Positions 23,001 through 35,007 of a stretch of DNA of 64,000 nt are shown here, in pieces. Position 1 is the stretch's first letter. Every line of letters starts with the position of its first letter. The notes beneath the pieces were generated by a model. It did not search any database and was not told the DNA's origin. It saw only the letters and a list, made by a program, of their open reading frames with translations. The translations under genes and the position numbers were made by a program. Where the stretch lies: assembly GCA_033239525.1 (NCBI GenBank), contig BSYO01000024.1:12023268-12087267 (forward strand). Direction: 5' to 3'. Source of the stretch: Nepenthes gracilis. Lineage: Eukaryota > Streptophyta > Magnoliopsida > Caryophyllales > Nepenthaceae.

Positions 23001-26000
23001 TGAGGCTTAATATACACTGTCGAAGAGCATGTGTGGAACTGTTGGAGTTTCAGGTTATGCATTGATATTTATGAAAGTCCAGCATTTTTGAGGTGACATC
23101 GTAACATTCCTTTTCACTACCATGCAGATTTACAAAAATTGGCTAGTGCATTGGGAACTCATGCAACTTTCTTTGATGTTTATTCAAATTGCATCCGTAT
23201 TCACTACCATGTCTTCTTGCTCAATTTTCACAGTTAAAAGTTGCCTGAAAAATGTTAAATCCTTAAAAGATAACCTGAAACATCATATTCAGCTCTTAAA
23301 ATTTTGTAAATGGAGCATTTTACTTATTAATTTTTCAGAGAGGTTGGAGATCTTTTTTAGATTGATTTTTCTTTCTGCTGTGCTGTCTTTTCTCTGTGTT
23401 GAGGACTCCATGTCTTCTTAAAATCTTTCATCATCCCTTTATTTTTACAACAAGAGATTCACACTTCTTATTTTGGTGTGATTGCCACAATATTGTTTGG
23501 TTGCTGTTTTAACTAATGTTCACAATCTTCTTCCCTTCAGGAATATGCTTGGTAAAATATCTGGTTTGTTTGGTAATTGATGAGGCTCATCGTGCAATGG
23601 GGAACTATTCCTACTGCATGGCTGTTCGCAAGGTTAATTTGATTTTCCACTACTTCCTTAAAGTTAGTCTGCATTTGGTTCAGGATGTTTCTTTCACATC
23701 GTATCATAATTCTAAAATGCTGGTGATGCTGCTGCTTATTAGCAGTTGATGGCTGTTCCAGTGCAGCTGAGAATATTAGCTTTGACCGCTACTCCTGGAT
23801 GTAAGTAACTAATCAACCACTTCTACTCAATTTATTTAAGCTTCTGGACTTGGGGGTGACTTTCATTTTCAGCAAAGCACCAGACAATCCAGCATGTCAT
23901 TGATAACTTGCACATATCGATACTTGAATATCGTAGTGAAAGTGACCATGATGTTAGCCCTTACGTTCATGACAGGAAGATTGAATTATTGGAGGTAGAT
24001 AGATCACCTTGTTGTCCATGGTCTACATGACTCATGAGGTTAGATCTCACGTTTAACAGCTTGCTTTTGATATTTCTAGGTTCCCATGGGCCAAAATGCT
24101 ATAGCGGTAAATAATCTGCTTTTGGATGTCATACGTCCAATTGCAGCGAGGCTCTGCACAATGGGTCTCCTCCAGAACAGAGACTTTCAGACAGTATGAC
24201 CCTTATGCCCACTCTTTTCTCTCTTTTCTACCTCTTTGCTCTTCTTTCCTGTTGATACTTTCATATGAGCTTTTCTGTCTGACTCCACCTTATGGCAGAT
24301 ACTTCGGTTATATTTCCATTTGTTTATAGCTATAGCCAGGCAATTTCATATAACGCAATACATGTTTATTAATGTGACATTATCTCTGTCTTATGTTGGA
24401 ATTTTGTCCTAGATTACTTTCTTGCAAATTTGTGTTTGTACTTTATTTTATGACAGATCCAGTATGGCTAACATACTGTAACAGAATCAATAAATCTTGA
24501 GCAATATGGAACATATTAGAAAATCAAAGTTCATCTGACATTGTACATTCCTGGAATCTATGCAATAAGTGCAGATTAATCATCAATGTAATGGGACGCA
24601 TAGTGATTGTAGTATTTTGCATTTATGATGTGTACTCGGATACCTGAATTTATGCTCAGAATTGTGCTTTTTTTTTCCCCCCAGAAACCTCCTTTTGCAG
24701 TGTAAAGAAGATCACCTTATCTTGCATTTGTGTGATCTGAATATATTTTGTTGAAATGGTTCCCTCATCTTTCTGAGCCAAAGTGCATTTTTTTTTTCAC
24801 TAAATTATGCCCTTTAATTCAAGTATCACGTGTCTCCTATAACTCTGTTGGTCTCTCTTCTCTGTTTTCCGTTGCAGAACTTATCTTTTATTTTTGACAG
24901 CTCAGCCCATATGATTTACTAAATTCAAGGGACCAATTTCGTCAAGCACCACCACAAGAACTTTCCCATTTGAAGTATGGTGAAGTAGAAGGCTATTTTG
25001 GTGTTCTCATCACACTTTACCATATTCGTAAACTACTATCAAGCCATGGAATAAGGCCAGCTTATGAGATGCTTGAAGAAAAGCTAAAGCAAGGGTATGT
25101 TTATGTGAACTCACAATTTCATCCATCTTGTGACTATTGCAGTCTACACACCAGATAAAAGTCTGTAGAACATTAAGAAATGTGCTTGTCGTTGACTGGG
25201 TCTTCCCAAATCTGATAGTAGGATTCAAAATATGCAAATTGCAAGTGAAATTTCAAAGGCTTTGGTATTAATGTTCTAGTGTAGTCTTTCATTGAAATTT
25301 TTACTAGTTTTAGTGCTCTTCATTTTATTTGGCATTTTAGGCCTATTTATTAGGTTATTTAAGGGTGAACTTGGATGCAACTCTATTCTGGCATGGAGAT
25401 AATAGATTCAGATCATATGTAGCATATATTTGACTCTAGTCAGGCTTAGTGACGAAGCCTCAGGCACTGCACTGGGATACCTTTGTATTCTATTAGGGTA
25501 ATAAGGTTTTGAGTTGTTATTAGCCGGCGTTTAAGGTGTTTGAACTAACTTGTTACAGGTCTTTTGCAAGACTTATGAGCAGAAATGAAGTTATTCAGAA
25601 AGCAAAGCTCATAATGCAGGAAAACTTGTCCCATGGTGCACTAAGTCCCAAGTTCTCAAAAATGATTGAAATATTAGTTGATCATTTCAGTATGTATCTC
25701 TACGCTTTGTCACTCGCCTTTATTCAGGTGTCAACTGCAACTTGATAGCAGTTTCTATTGTCAAGATATCAACTCGCATATTTGTCCTTTTTATTTCCCT
25801 TTTTCTGGCATATTCTAGTAGGGTACTTGATGGGGTTGATATCTTCTTTCTTTCCTAAGAAAGGCATGGCAGAGATGGTTCATTCACATTGGCGTTCTCC
25901 CTCCCTCATTTTATACTTGGTGATTCTTGATAAAAAGAAATTATTTGTCTGTTTTTCTGTCTTGCAGCTTGGGTGTGGCTGATCAAACATAGCTTTATTT

Positions 26001-29000
26001 CATGCATTTTACTTATTATGCACTTCTACTCTTACTCCATGTAGGATACTGATCAAATATATAGAGAAAAATTGAAAGAAAAAAGCAGGGCAACTATTTA
26101 ATTAATTATGAGAGTTTTTTTTCAGAAAAAATAATGGTTAGGTTTAGTATCAGTGCAAATATAAATATAGGCCACAACATGCACTATGACCATTACAATA
26201 CAGTCATGAAGACCCTTCTGTTTTGTTGACGATACGCTCGCATCACAACAATGCGGAGATTAAAAGTATGCATGTGAATATCAGCAAGTGGTTGTTTTCT
26301 TGCAAGTGACAACAGAATATGTTGGTGCAGGAACCAATAATCCGCAGAACTCAAGGGTAATCATCTTCTCAAATTTTAGGGGAAGTGTCAGGTGAATTAA
26401 GATCTATATAAAAAAAAAATTTCTAGACAAAAATGTTACATTGCATGTGTTCTTATTTTGTTGCATGCTTTTCTCTTTCTTTCACTGGATGCTTCTGCAT
26501 TTGAAAATTTGGATATTCCCTCTTAACATGATGTGTATAATTCATGCAGGGACATAATGGAAGCATTATCACATGTTGGGGATTCAATAAAAGCTGCGCA
26601 GTTTGTTGGTCAAAGCTCAGGTTTGCTCTCATATTTCACCCTCTTTTTTCGGCATTGGTCACCACTGTCAATGGCCTTTTACTATGGCTCTCTACCTTCC
26701 ATGACATTTTTTTGACGGGTGGCCACCAGCAAGGATTGTAGGATACAAATATTTTGCAAGCTTGCCATTGAAAGCTATTTCATAGGGAAATATATCTAAA
26801 CGTGCTGCCTTACAGGAAAAACAACGAAAGGACAGACACAAAAGGTTCAACAAGCTGTTTTAGAGGTGACAAATCTATCTACTTGATTGGCTTTCATCTA
26901 AAAAGCATGGATATCGACATGGGACATAGAAACGATGCAGACATATTGAAAATTTATTTTTCTAGATATGAGGAGACAATACATTGGAACATATTAACTA
27001 AAGTTTATAGTTTATTTATAAATATGAAAATATAATTAATCAATAATACAATTTTGTACTAAATTACCAATGAAAATGTATGTTTTTTGTTTCATCATCC
27101 TAAAAAATTTCATAGGAAGGACACTATGTAAGTAAAATAATATAAAAAAGTTATCTTATACACTTCATATAATGCAAAAAAGAAAGAAGACAACAAGAGC
27201 TTAGGTTTTGAATTATATCAAAATTACCGAATGGCTCCAATTTTTTGTAGTTTATATTAAGTATTCTATTTTTAGATATTAGAAATAGACTAACTTGGTT
27301 GAAACGTGCCGGAGTCAAGAAAAATAATAAAATATTTCAACACGAGTGGAACACTCTGCACTCTAACGTAGGAGATGCGCTGGTGCTTCTTAGCCGCCAT
27401 GACTTTAGAGTGATGCTGTTTACCATTATATTTTTGGTGCAGAAATTTCGGAGTGGTGGATACAATGTTATTGTTGCTACATCAATTGGTGAAGAAGGAC
27501 TAGATATTATGGAAGTTGATCTTGTGATATGTTTTGATGCAAATATCTCACCTTTAAGGATGATTCAACGAATGGGGAGGACCGGTAGGAAGCATGATGG
27601 ACGAGTTGATATCCTTCCATCTAATATTCATTGGAGTTTTTCTCCCAAAAGTTTTGAAGTAACCGTATTTGATTTCCTTTTATTATTCAAACCATATGAT
27701 ATGTGTTGCTCACGACTCATTCTAGTGTGGGTGTTCACGGTTTGGATGACCAAACCATGAAATTTTCTTTTTAACTCAAACCGGTGAAACTGGTTCGGTA
27801 AAATTGGAACTATAGCTGAATTATTTCGACTGGTTAACTGATTCATCAATTCAGGTGTATTCTGATTAACCGATTTGTAAATGATATAATATTTCTAATA
27901 AAATTATAAAAATATAATACATAAAATTTATAATTTTAAAATGCAAATTTATTATATTAATATAAATTGCAATTTTTGAATAATAATTTAGCAACTAAAT
28001 GTCAACAATGTAAGTTTCATGCAGCCACATTCATCTTTCCTTAGTTCAAATGGCTTTTGAATCTCTACCACTCAATTTATCGTCATTATCAGTAAGATTA
28101 TGCTTCCTTGTTGAGCAAAGCCTTTCTACAGATAACAAAATAAGACATTTTTACTAAGTTAAAACTTTTTAATTTTTTACTTTTGGACATATATAAATTT
28201 ATGAATAGTTTAGGTAACTGTGAATTTGAAAATTGGTAACTTGAAACTGAACCAAAACCCAAATAAAAAAAAATATATATTCCAACTTGAAACCAACCGA
28301 GCAGTTTGGTTATCCTAGCTTTCAGTTTGATTTTAACAGTTTCGGTTTGAGTTATCTGGCCAACAGGTTTTTTGAACACCTCTACATTCTACTCTTGTGA
28401 TTCTTGACAAGCATTACTAGTTTTAGCTTGTGAAGGTACAGAGTTAAAGGGTTACATGAGAAAGCAAGCAACCAGCAAGGCTGTGAGGAAGCAAATGCGA
28501 AATGGGGGAATGAACAGCTTCACTTTTCATTCTAGTCCAAGGATGGTAAATGAAATCACATTGTAATTAGATTAGGCTATGAAGTAATCTCTCTTTCATG
28601 ACTTCTCTTCTTTCATATATCTACCATAGGTTCCTCATATTTATAAACCAGAACTGCAATGTTTGGAACTATCAATCAAACAGTTTGTTCCTCGTGGGAG
28701 AAAAGTGAAGGACGGTTGCATTGATGCACCAAAAGTTATAGAGAAACTTGCTGATGCTGAAGCTGTTCTGTTGGCAAAGTATTTTGAGGCTGAGGAAAAT
28801 GCTTGGAAGCCATCTCTTATTGCTTTTCCTAGGTTCCAGGAGCTTCCCTCCACAGTACATAGAGTAATGCACTCATCTAGAACAGGATTTCTGATTGACG
28901 TGCTGCAATTTCTGAAAGTTGGGAGTTCTGAACAACATATCAAAAGTAGAAAAGGTATTTCATTACTCTTGTCCTGAAAATGAAATTTGGAATTGCCAAA

Positions 29001-32000
29001 AGCATTGTTCATGAAGGGTGGAATTGCTGGTTCTTCCCTTCTTCCTGCCTCTCTTCCAAGGCTGAGCTTAACCCAAGTCTTGGCTAAGAACGGCGGTGAT
29101 CTTACTATTAGCTTCTGTTAATACTTCTGCGATAGTAGACAGATTTACTTCCTATATTTATATTGACTATAGACATCAAATGTTGTCGCAGAATCACCTG
29201 ATTCCATCAATTCAGCCGATGTGGAAAAGAAAATACCAAACACGGTCTCCATTCCAATGAGTGAAGAGAAGTGTAGCATGCTAGATTGTCCTGACGAAGT
29301 TTTGACGTCTGCATGTATAGAAAAGTATGTCAGGCCATATTCCCTGACAAAGTAACAAATTCCGAGGGCACCACTTCATGTTTGGCCATTAGTAAGAAGA
29401 GCAATTTGCCTTTGGAAGCTCTCCCTCTTCACTCCTACCTGTTTGGGTCAGAGGTTGCTTCTGTTGATAGCCATGGAAGGGTTTTAGTTGCCCAGGTTCC
29501 CATTCTGGATCTTAAAGAGATTTTATATTCTAAGAGTCTGTGTGCGAGCAATACTACATTGCTAGACTGCTCAAAATGTGTTGATTGTGATCCTAAGAGC
29601 TTCAGTGGAAATGAAGGATTATGTATGCAGGTAAATTTTGTTGCAGCTCTGGGTGCTTCCAACCGTGATAGGTGCAAAAGCACTGACGCAGGCCACAGAT
29701 CTGAATTCTGTGCTGATGCCCGGACAGCGGAAATGTTAGAAACGGCTGATAACGATGAAAATATTCTCCAAAGGCCTCTTTCCGAGGAAAAACACCCTTG
29801 TCAAAGAATTGACTGTGGTGGGTCACCAAATAACTTGGTACATAGATCACCAATGTTGCATGCCGAGTGCAATGACGACATTGAGCTTAGTCCTCGGCTA
29901 ACTAGTTTCATCAGACGTGGATGTGTTCCAGAGTCTCCACTAAATAACATTGGTTAGTACTATTGTCAAGTAGCGCACTTTATATTTTTATTGTTCTCGA
30001 CATTCAGTTTCCCAATCATTTTACCAGCATCATCCGGTGAATCTTAGCTATCTGCCTCTGTGAGCAATGAAACTGTTGTCTTAGGAAGATGAATAGGAAT
30101 TCTTGACATCGGAAGCAATTCTTAGGAGTAAAACAGCAAGATTTTCCTAAACTTGAACTGATTCAGTCTAAAGATTTCCTGAAGTTCTATTGATACTCTG
30201 CAGGTTTGTCAAATGGTGAAGGGAGGGATCAGATGTCTGTTGCAGAGCCTACTCTTCTTACCAAATTGTGTGCAGAACGGCTCACAAGCACATCAGGTTT
30301 TGACCAAAAAGAGGCTAATGCAACCAATGATCCTCACTTAAGTGATGTCGGGAACTCTCCTGTAAAGGCTAAAGCTCTCACTCCTGTACATAAGGCAGCT
30401 AAAATTGCCTTTAAAACTGGAAATATACCCAATCCCTTTGCTGGCCTAGAAATTCAGACTACCTTAGGAAATTTATCAAATGATAGCTATGGCAAAGATT
30501 GGCATATGGGTTTGGCGGAAAAATCTGAAACTGTTGAAGTGACATGCAAGTTTAAAAGGCTACGGAAGATTGGGGACTCTGTCAAAGGCAAGCTTAGTGT
30601 TGCAGTTCCTAATTTGATCAAGCCCAGGAAAGGTATTAAACAATTTGTTATGAAATGTGTTCTAGATGCTTCTATCTGCTTGGGTTTTGATATTATTCAG
30701 CAAAGTGGCTTCACTCCATAATTAATTTCATTCTGTTCATTCACTTTTTTTATCCAGGTAATAGAGAACAATTTAAAGATGTCAGAAACTTAATTGAAGA
30801 AGAAGCGGAGTAAGTGCATTATTGAAATGGATGACTTGCTGAGTGTTACTAATTTCATGACTTTTGGTGTGGAAAATATAGAAAGAGATGCATGTTAGAA
30901 CACTAACGAATGTTGTCAAATTCTTCTCAAGTTGAGGTGAAGATCATAAAGATCATACACATTTATCAATCCATCTGTTGTTTTTGTTAGGGTTGGAAGA
31001 TTCTTCTTTCCTAATGTAAATTTAACTAAACATGTTGAATCTTGAGGCTAAGGGATGTGCTTTGTACATTTTGAGGCTGCAAATCATCCAAATTCAATCC
31101 ATTACTAAATGATTTTCCGACGTATATATGAAGCATTTGAATTTGTTACTAATCGGACTTTGGAAGGAAATATCGTTATTAGGGAGCCGACACTATTATT
31201 TTTAATATCACGATAAAATTATGATATGTTATCGCGTCAGTAATACATTACTTATATTCAAAATTTTAGGCTAATTTGATTGATGCTAATATCGATTCTG
31301 ATTCCAATATTTTCATCCATACACAAAAATGTGATGATTTTACTAAGATTGCATTATTTAGCATGATATTGCAGATACGTTTCATTTCATCATATTTGTT
31401 ATATATATACACATTTGCTTCCAAAGGAAAAATAAATATCATCACCATTGCCATATTGTGAATTAGAATTTCATTCTTATAGTGTTGAATGTGGTCAAAT
31501 TTATTGTGTATTTGTTGCCAATCAGGGTTTCTTCAGAAGTTGAAGTGTCCGATGATGAAGTAGATGAGCAAGATGATGATGATTCATATGAGGATAGTTT
31601 CATTGATGACAAAGTAGACCCTACTGCAGCAAATTCTCAAGCTGAAGATGGGAAAATAGACATGATGGCAATTTATAGGTATTTCTACTACTCACTCACT
31701 CAACATCTGCATCTTAAGGTCTTTTGGGATTCAATAAAATTCATCTGTCTATCAGGAAAAAATGAAAATCACAGTTGGGCTGCCCATTCAATCTAAAAGT
31801 TTATAAAATATAATTAATGTGTCTAAGTATTATAGATGGACATAAAAAAAGTTCAATTTGATTAATTTTTTAAATTAAATACGGTTATAGATAATAATAA
31901 TGTATGACATATCCTAGCTTGAATTATAAATTTTTTTCATAAATGTAATTTTTTTTTATTTCATATTAATATCAAAGTTTTAAAAAATTGCATTAATAAA

Positions 32001-32779
32001 TCAAATTTGTTTAAATAATAACTTTTTATATAAAGATTTTGAGTCTAAAATATTTAATTAATGTTTTAATTTAAATATTATATTTTTGAATTATTTAATA
32101 CTTTAGATATTTTTTTACGGAAATGTGATTTTCTATTAAAAAAATTTAAAAATTAAAAAAAAAATCTCTGAAAATTCTTGTTTGTGCTGCTGCATTAATC
32201 TTCTGAAACAGGCGTTCTTTGCTGAGCCAATCGCCCATAATAAGACGGCAAGACTGTTCTAGCTTTCTTAGTCCTGAGTCTGCGGCTTCCATGATCCGAA
32301 CAACCGGGAGCGGCAGCTGTTCCAGAAGAGCGGCGTCCTCTCCCCACACGCCTCAGGATCATTCTGAATCTGCAGAAATCTCCGTGGAGAGGAATTCTTT
32401 ATCTTCCCGGTTCTCAAAGGGCGTGACGAGTACCAGCGGCAGAATCCTAGAAAACACGGACACCATCGAAAGCCGTAAAAGGAAATTTTCAAGAGGAATC
32501 CGTTCCGTCTCTGCAATTAACCTAGACAATGAATTCATGCTTGATTCTACGGCAGCAGGCGGAGTATCGCCTGTGCTGGATCAAGCTGATTTGAATGGAG
32601 ATCTGTTATCGGACGACCAATTTTACGAGGGTCTTGACTTTGATGAATTGGAATCACAAGCTGCCAAACTTCTAAATCAAAAGGCAGAGCCTTTTGTGCA
32701 AAAGGAAAGAATCTCGGATCTCGCGCCGGAGAAAAACAGCGTGCCTAGTTGTCCGTCATTTGATCTTGGCATCCCATGA
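20044..32779 (+). CDS. FANCM: FANCM orthologue: SF2 DNA helicase/translocase, 23 exons, complete
   Basis: Exons: 20044-20085, 20171-20477, 20960-21103, 22334-22416, 22536-22650, 23541-23632, 23743-23800, 23873-23994, 24080-24193, 24901-25094, 25559-25689, 26331-26391, 26550-26620, 26816-26865, 27443-27608, 28418-28545, 28630-28954, 29192-29324, 29393-29952, 30204-30632, 30758-30809, 31526-31678, 32212-32779. They total 4098 nt in one frame: 1365 aa, close to Arabidopsis FANCM. Walker A LPTGLGKT lies at residues 141-148, DEAH at 244-247, TATPG follows, and motif [10 protein letters not shown] at 570-577. C-terminal blocks [10 protein letters not shown] and SYEDSFIDD are plant-FANCM specific. 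There is no ERCC4-type nuclease domain, as in other plant FANCM. Known role: remodelling forks and D-loops, limiting meiotic crossovers in plants. Introns are GT-AG except intron 15 (AT-AC). The 68-bp intron 29325-29392 and the exact exon 7 start (23743 or 23746) are the least certain points. Confidence 0.93.
27609..28417 (+). other. U12-type AT-AC intron 15 of FANCM
   Basis: The intron opens ATATCCTTCC, matching the minor-spliceosome donor consensus ATATCCTT, and closes GCATTAC. TTCTTGAC at 28401-28408, with branch A about 10 nt from the 3' splice site, resembles the U12 branch consensus TTCCTTRAC. Removing exactly this span restores [14 protein letters not shown] across the junction, the text expected right after helicase motif VI. 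No GT-AG pair gives this reading. Confidence 0.85.
27725..28384. mobile_element. hAT-like MITE in FANCM intron 15, TSD CATTCTA
   Basis: A 660-bp insertion flanked by CATTCTA (27718-27724 and 28385-28391); with one mismatch the repeat is 8 bp, the size used by hAT transposases. Termini are inverted: GTGTGGGTGTTCA at left, TGAACACCTCTA at right. Subterminal regions are rich in AACCGG/GGTTTGG words, as in plant MITEs with GGTGTTCA ends. No coding capacity. Without it the intron would be about 142 bp. Confidence 0.75.
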
Positions 32780-34279
32780 TTTACCGGGTGAGTTTTTGAA
32801 GAGCCTTTCATCTGTATTTATTACTCAGGTCTGCTTAATAAAAATTAATAAAAAAATAGATCAATTAACGAGAATTATATCTATTGGGTTTCAATTCCTC
32901 CCGTATGAATTCTATAATAAACAAATAGTAATTGGAGGATTACGCAATATTTACGTGAGAATCATAATATTCGCATGCGTGACCAGCGTCGAACCTAGGG
33001 AATCCAGGGATGCCCGTCCCAAAGGTGTGCCTAACGGACGCTCGAGCGCAACTCTCAGTATAAAAATGCACCCAACAAGCTTTTAAGGTATTCCGAAATC
33101 GATTCTCACATAAGAAATGTTACACATAGAGGAAGAAAAGAAAAAGGAAAAAGAGGAAAATATTCGATATCAGGTTAAGATCCGATTTGAATTTCGTTGT
33201 TCACCAAGGTCGGGTACGATATTTTAGAGTGAATTTTTAAAATGTATTTTTATTTGATTATTTTTATTTTTTATTATATTTTTTTTGTAAATTATTGGGT
33301 GTATTAAGGGGGTTGTAATAAATTATTTACTCGGGATTATAGTGAAGAGATTTTGAGATGGATTATTTATAACTGATAATATTATCATAGTGAAGAAGAG
33401 AAAAAGGTTAGAGAGGAAAATGATCGATATTAAGTTAATATTCGATTTGAGTTTTGTTTTTTTATCAAGGTCAAATATGATATTTTATAGTAAATTTTTA
33501 GAGCGTATTTTTATTTGGTTATTTTATTTTTTTATTATATTTTTTTGTTGGTTGTTGGGTGTATTAAAGGGGTTGTAATAAATTATTATTTACTTGGGAT
33601 TATGATGAAAGAATTTCGAAAGGGATTATTTGTAATCGGCATTATTGTCCTAGTGAATTTATTTGAAATTTATTTCGTAATTTTTTCTTTGATTAAAAAG
33701 GATTTTATATATTCAAAACGTTGTGTTTCTTGTATTTATGAGTTTAATAGTTAACGTGTGACGAAAAATTTGGGTTTTTGTACGCTATATCCGGTCATGT
33801 GTGTCCAAATCGAATTTTAACATCATTTTTTCTTTTGATAAAATTATAATAAATTTAGATTAAAAGTAATCTTTTTCTCATTATGGCCATCACATCATCT
33901 TGACTCCATTATACATTTAAAAGTTGAGATTAAAAATTAAAAACATCGGGTAAGACTTAGCTGTTATGGCGACCGTTTGGTTGGATAGAAAAATAATTTG
34001 AATGAAAAATTTTTAAGGGGGAATTGATCTATAGGTGTTGCCGCCGTCTAGGAGCAGGTGGGTCGGTGTTATTTGCCGACCTTGCTAGTTGGTCCTTGTC
34101 ACCATTCCCCTCGACGGCAAGGGAAAGTTGGTTGCCGCCACCAACTGCCGGAGGCCGGAGACCATCACCACAGCAGAAAAGGGAAAGGTTTGTGCATGTC
34201 AAAGAATTAAAGATGGAAAAATTACTCTGTTGCGAAATGTAATGGTTAATCACATGATATTTCAATCCTATGCTATTTC
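32780..34279. other. Intergenic DNA downstream of FANCM
   Basis: Probable FANCM 3' UTR at the left, then AT-rich DNA with a direct duplication (33128-33655, listed separately). A GC-richer patch at 34035-34190 has no recognisable product. The copia element inserts at 34280. Confidence 0.5.
33128..33655 (+). repeat. Diverged direct tandem duplication, about 260 bp per unit
   Basis: 33128-33385 and 33393-33655 share, in order, a GAAAAAG...GAGGAAAAT block, CGATAT..GTTAA.AT.CGATTTGA, TATTTTTATTTG, TTGGGTGTATTAA.GGGGTTGTAATAAATTATT and GGGATTAT..TGAA blocks. No coding sense. A later decay of a tandem repeat is likely. Confidence 0.7.
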
Positions 34280-34998
34280 TATTGGCGCAAAATGCGGAAA
34301 GCACTCGGACTGCACGGTGATCGAGCGGACAAGAGTTCTCGGACAGCACACAGAGCAGAGCACTCGGACGGCAAGGAAAGTAAGGATAGAGAGCAAAAGA
34401 GAACACACAAATTTTAACGTGGAAAACCCTTCTTGAATCAAGGGAAAAACCACGAAGAAATGTACTATAAGAGAATTGTTTACAAGTGTTGGCTACTCAA
34501 GCTCTAACGAAAGAAAACAATCTCAAGTGTACAATCTTCCTCTCTCAAAGTGTATCTCTCTCTATCTTTACAACAAAGCTTGCCCACAACTCTCTCAAGG
34601 CTCTTAGAACTCAAGAATGTCCCAACTCTAGCACACACTTCAAAGAATGGCAACAAGCTTTTTATATACACAAGGGTGGCGTGTCCGCCCACCCCTACTG
34701 GGCGTAGGTCTCGGACCTACGTCCCTAGGCTCTCGTGTGACAGCGCATGCTTGCCGTGTCGAGACGCAGGCACATCCCTGGGAAGTTGCGGCCACGCAAC
34801 ATCCAATCAGAGTGGGTGACCAACTCACCTGCAAAAACGGCCACCAGCAGGCCTACGTTGATAGAGTCAATGTCTATGACTCTAAGCTCCTCGTCCTCGT
34901 CCTCAGCAATCGCTCGGACATGACGCTTCCACAAAAGTCCTCGTCCATTCTTCCAATGGAGTCCGCGGACATCTTGCCACTCGGGAGTGACCCCAACA
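34280..34998 (-). repeat. 3' LTR of the copia element
   Basis: 719 bp. On the minus strand it begins TGTTGGGGTCACTCC after a GAGGAGAAG purine tract, has a TATATAAAA promoter box near 34660-34668, and ends GCGCCAATA (ancestral CAACA). A 19-bp palindrome (GTAGGTCTCGGACCTAC and flanks) lies at 34703-34721. Confidence 0.8.
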
Positions 34999-35007
34999 AA
35001 CTTCTCC

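Noticed and set aside
27609..27760. FANCM exon 15 running on to a stop at 27760
   Set aside because: The extension is intron and MITE sequence; excision as an AT-AC intron restores the conserved reading, and the downstream exons are intact.
27636..28426. GT-AG alternative for FANCM intron 15 (donor GGA/GTTTTT, acceptor TTTTAG)
   Set aside because: It is in frame but inserts PSNIHWT in place of the conserved VVLA and uses a poor donor; the U12 signals are far better.
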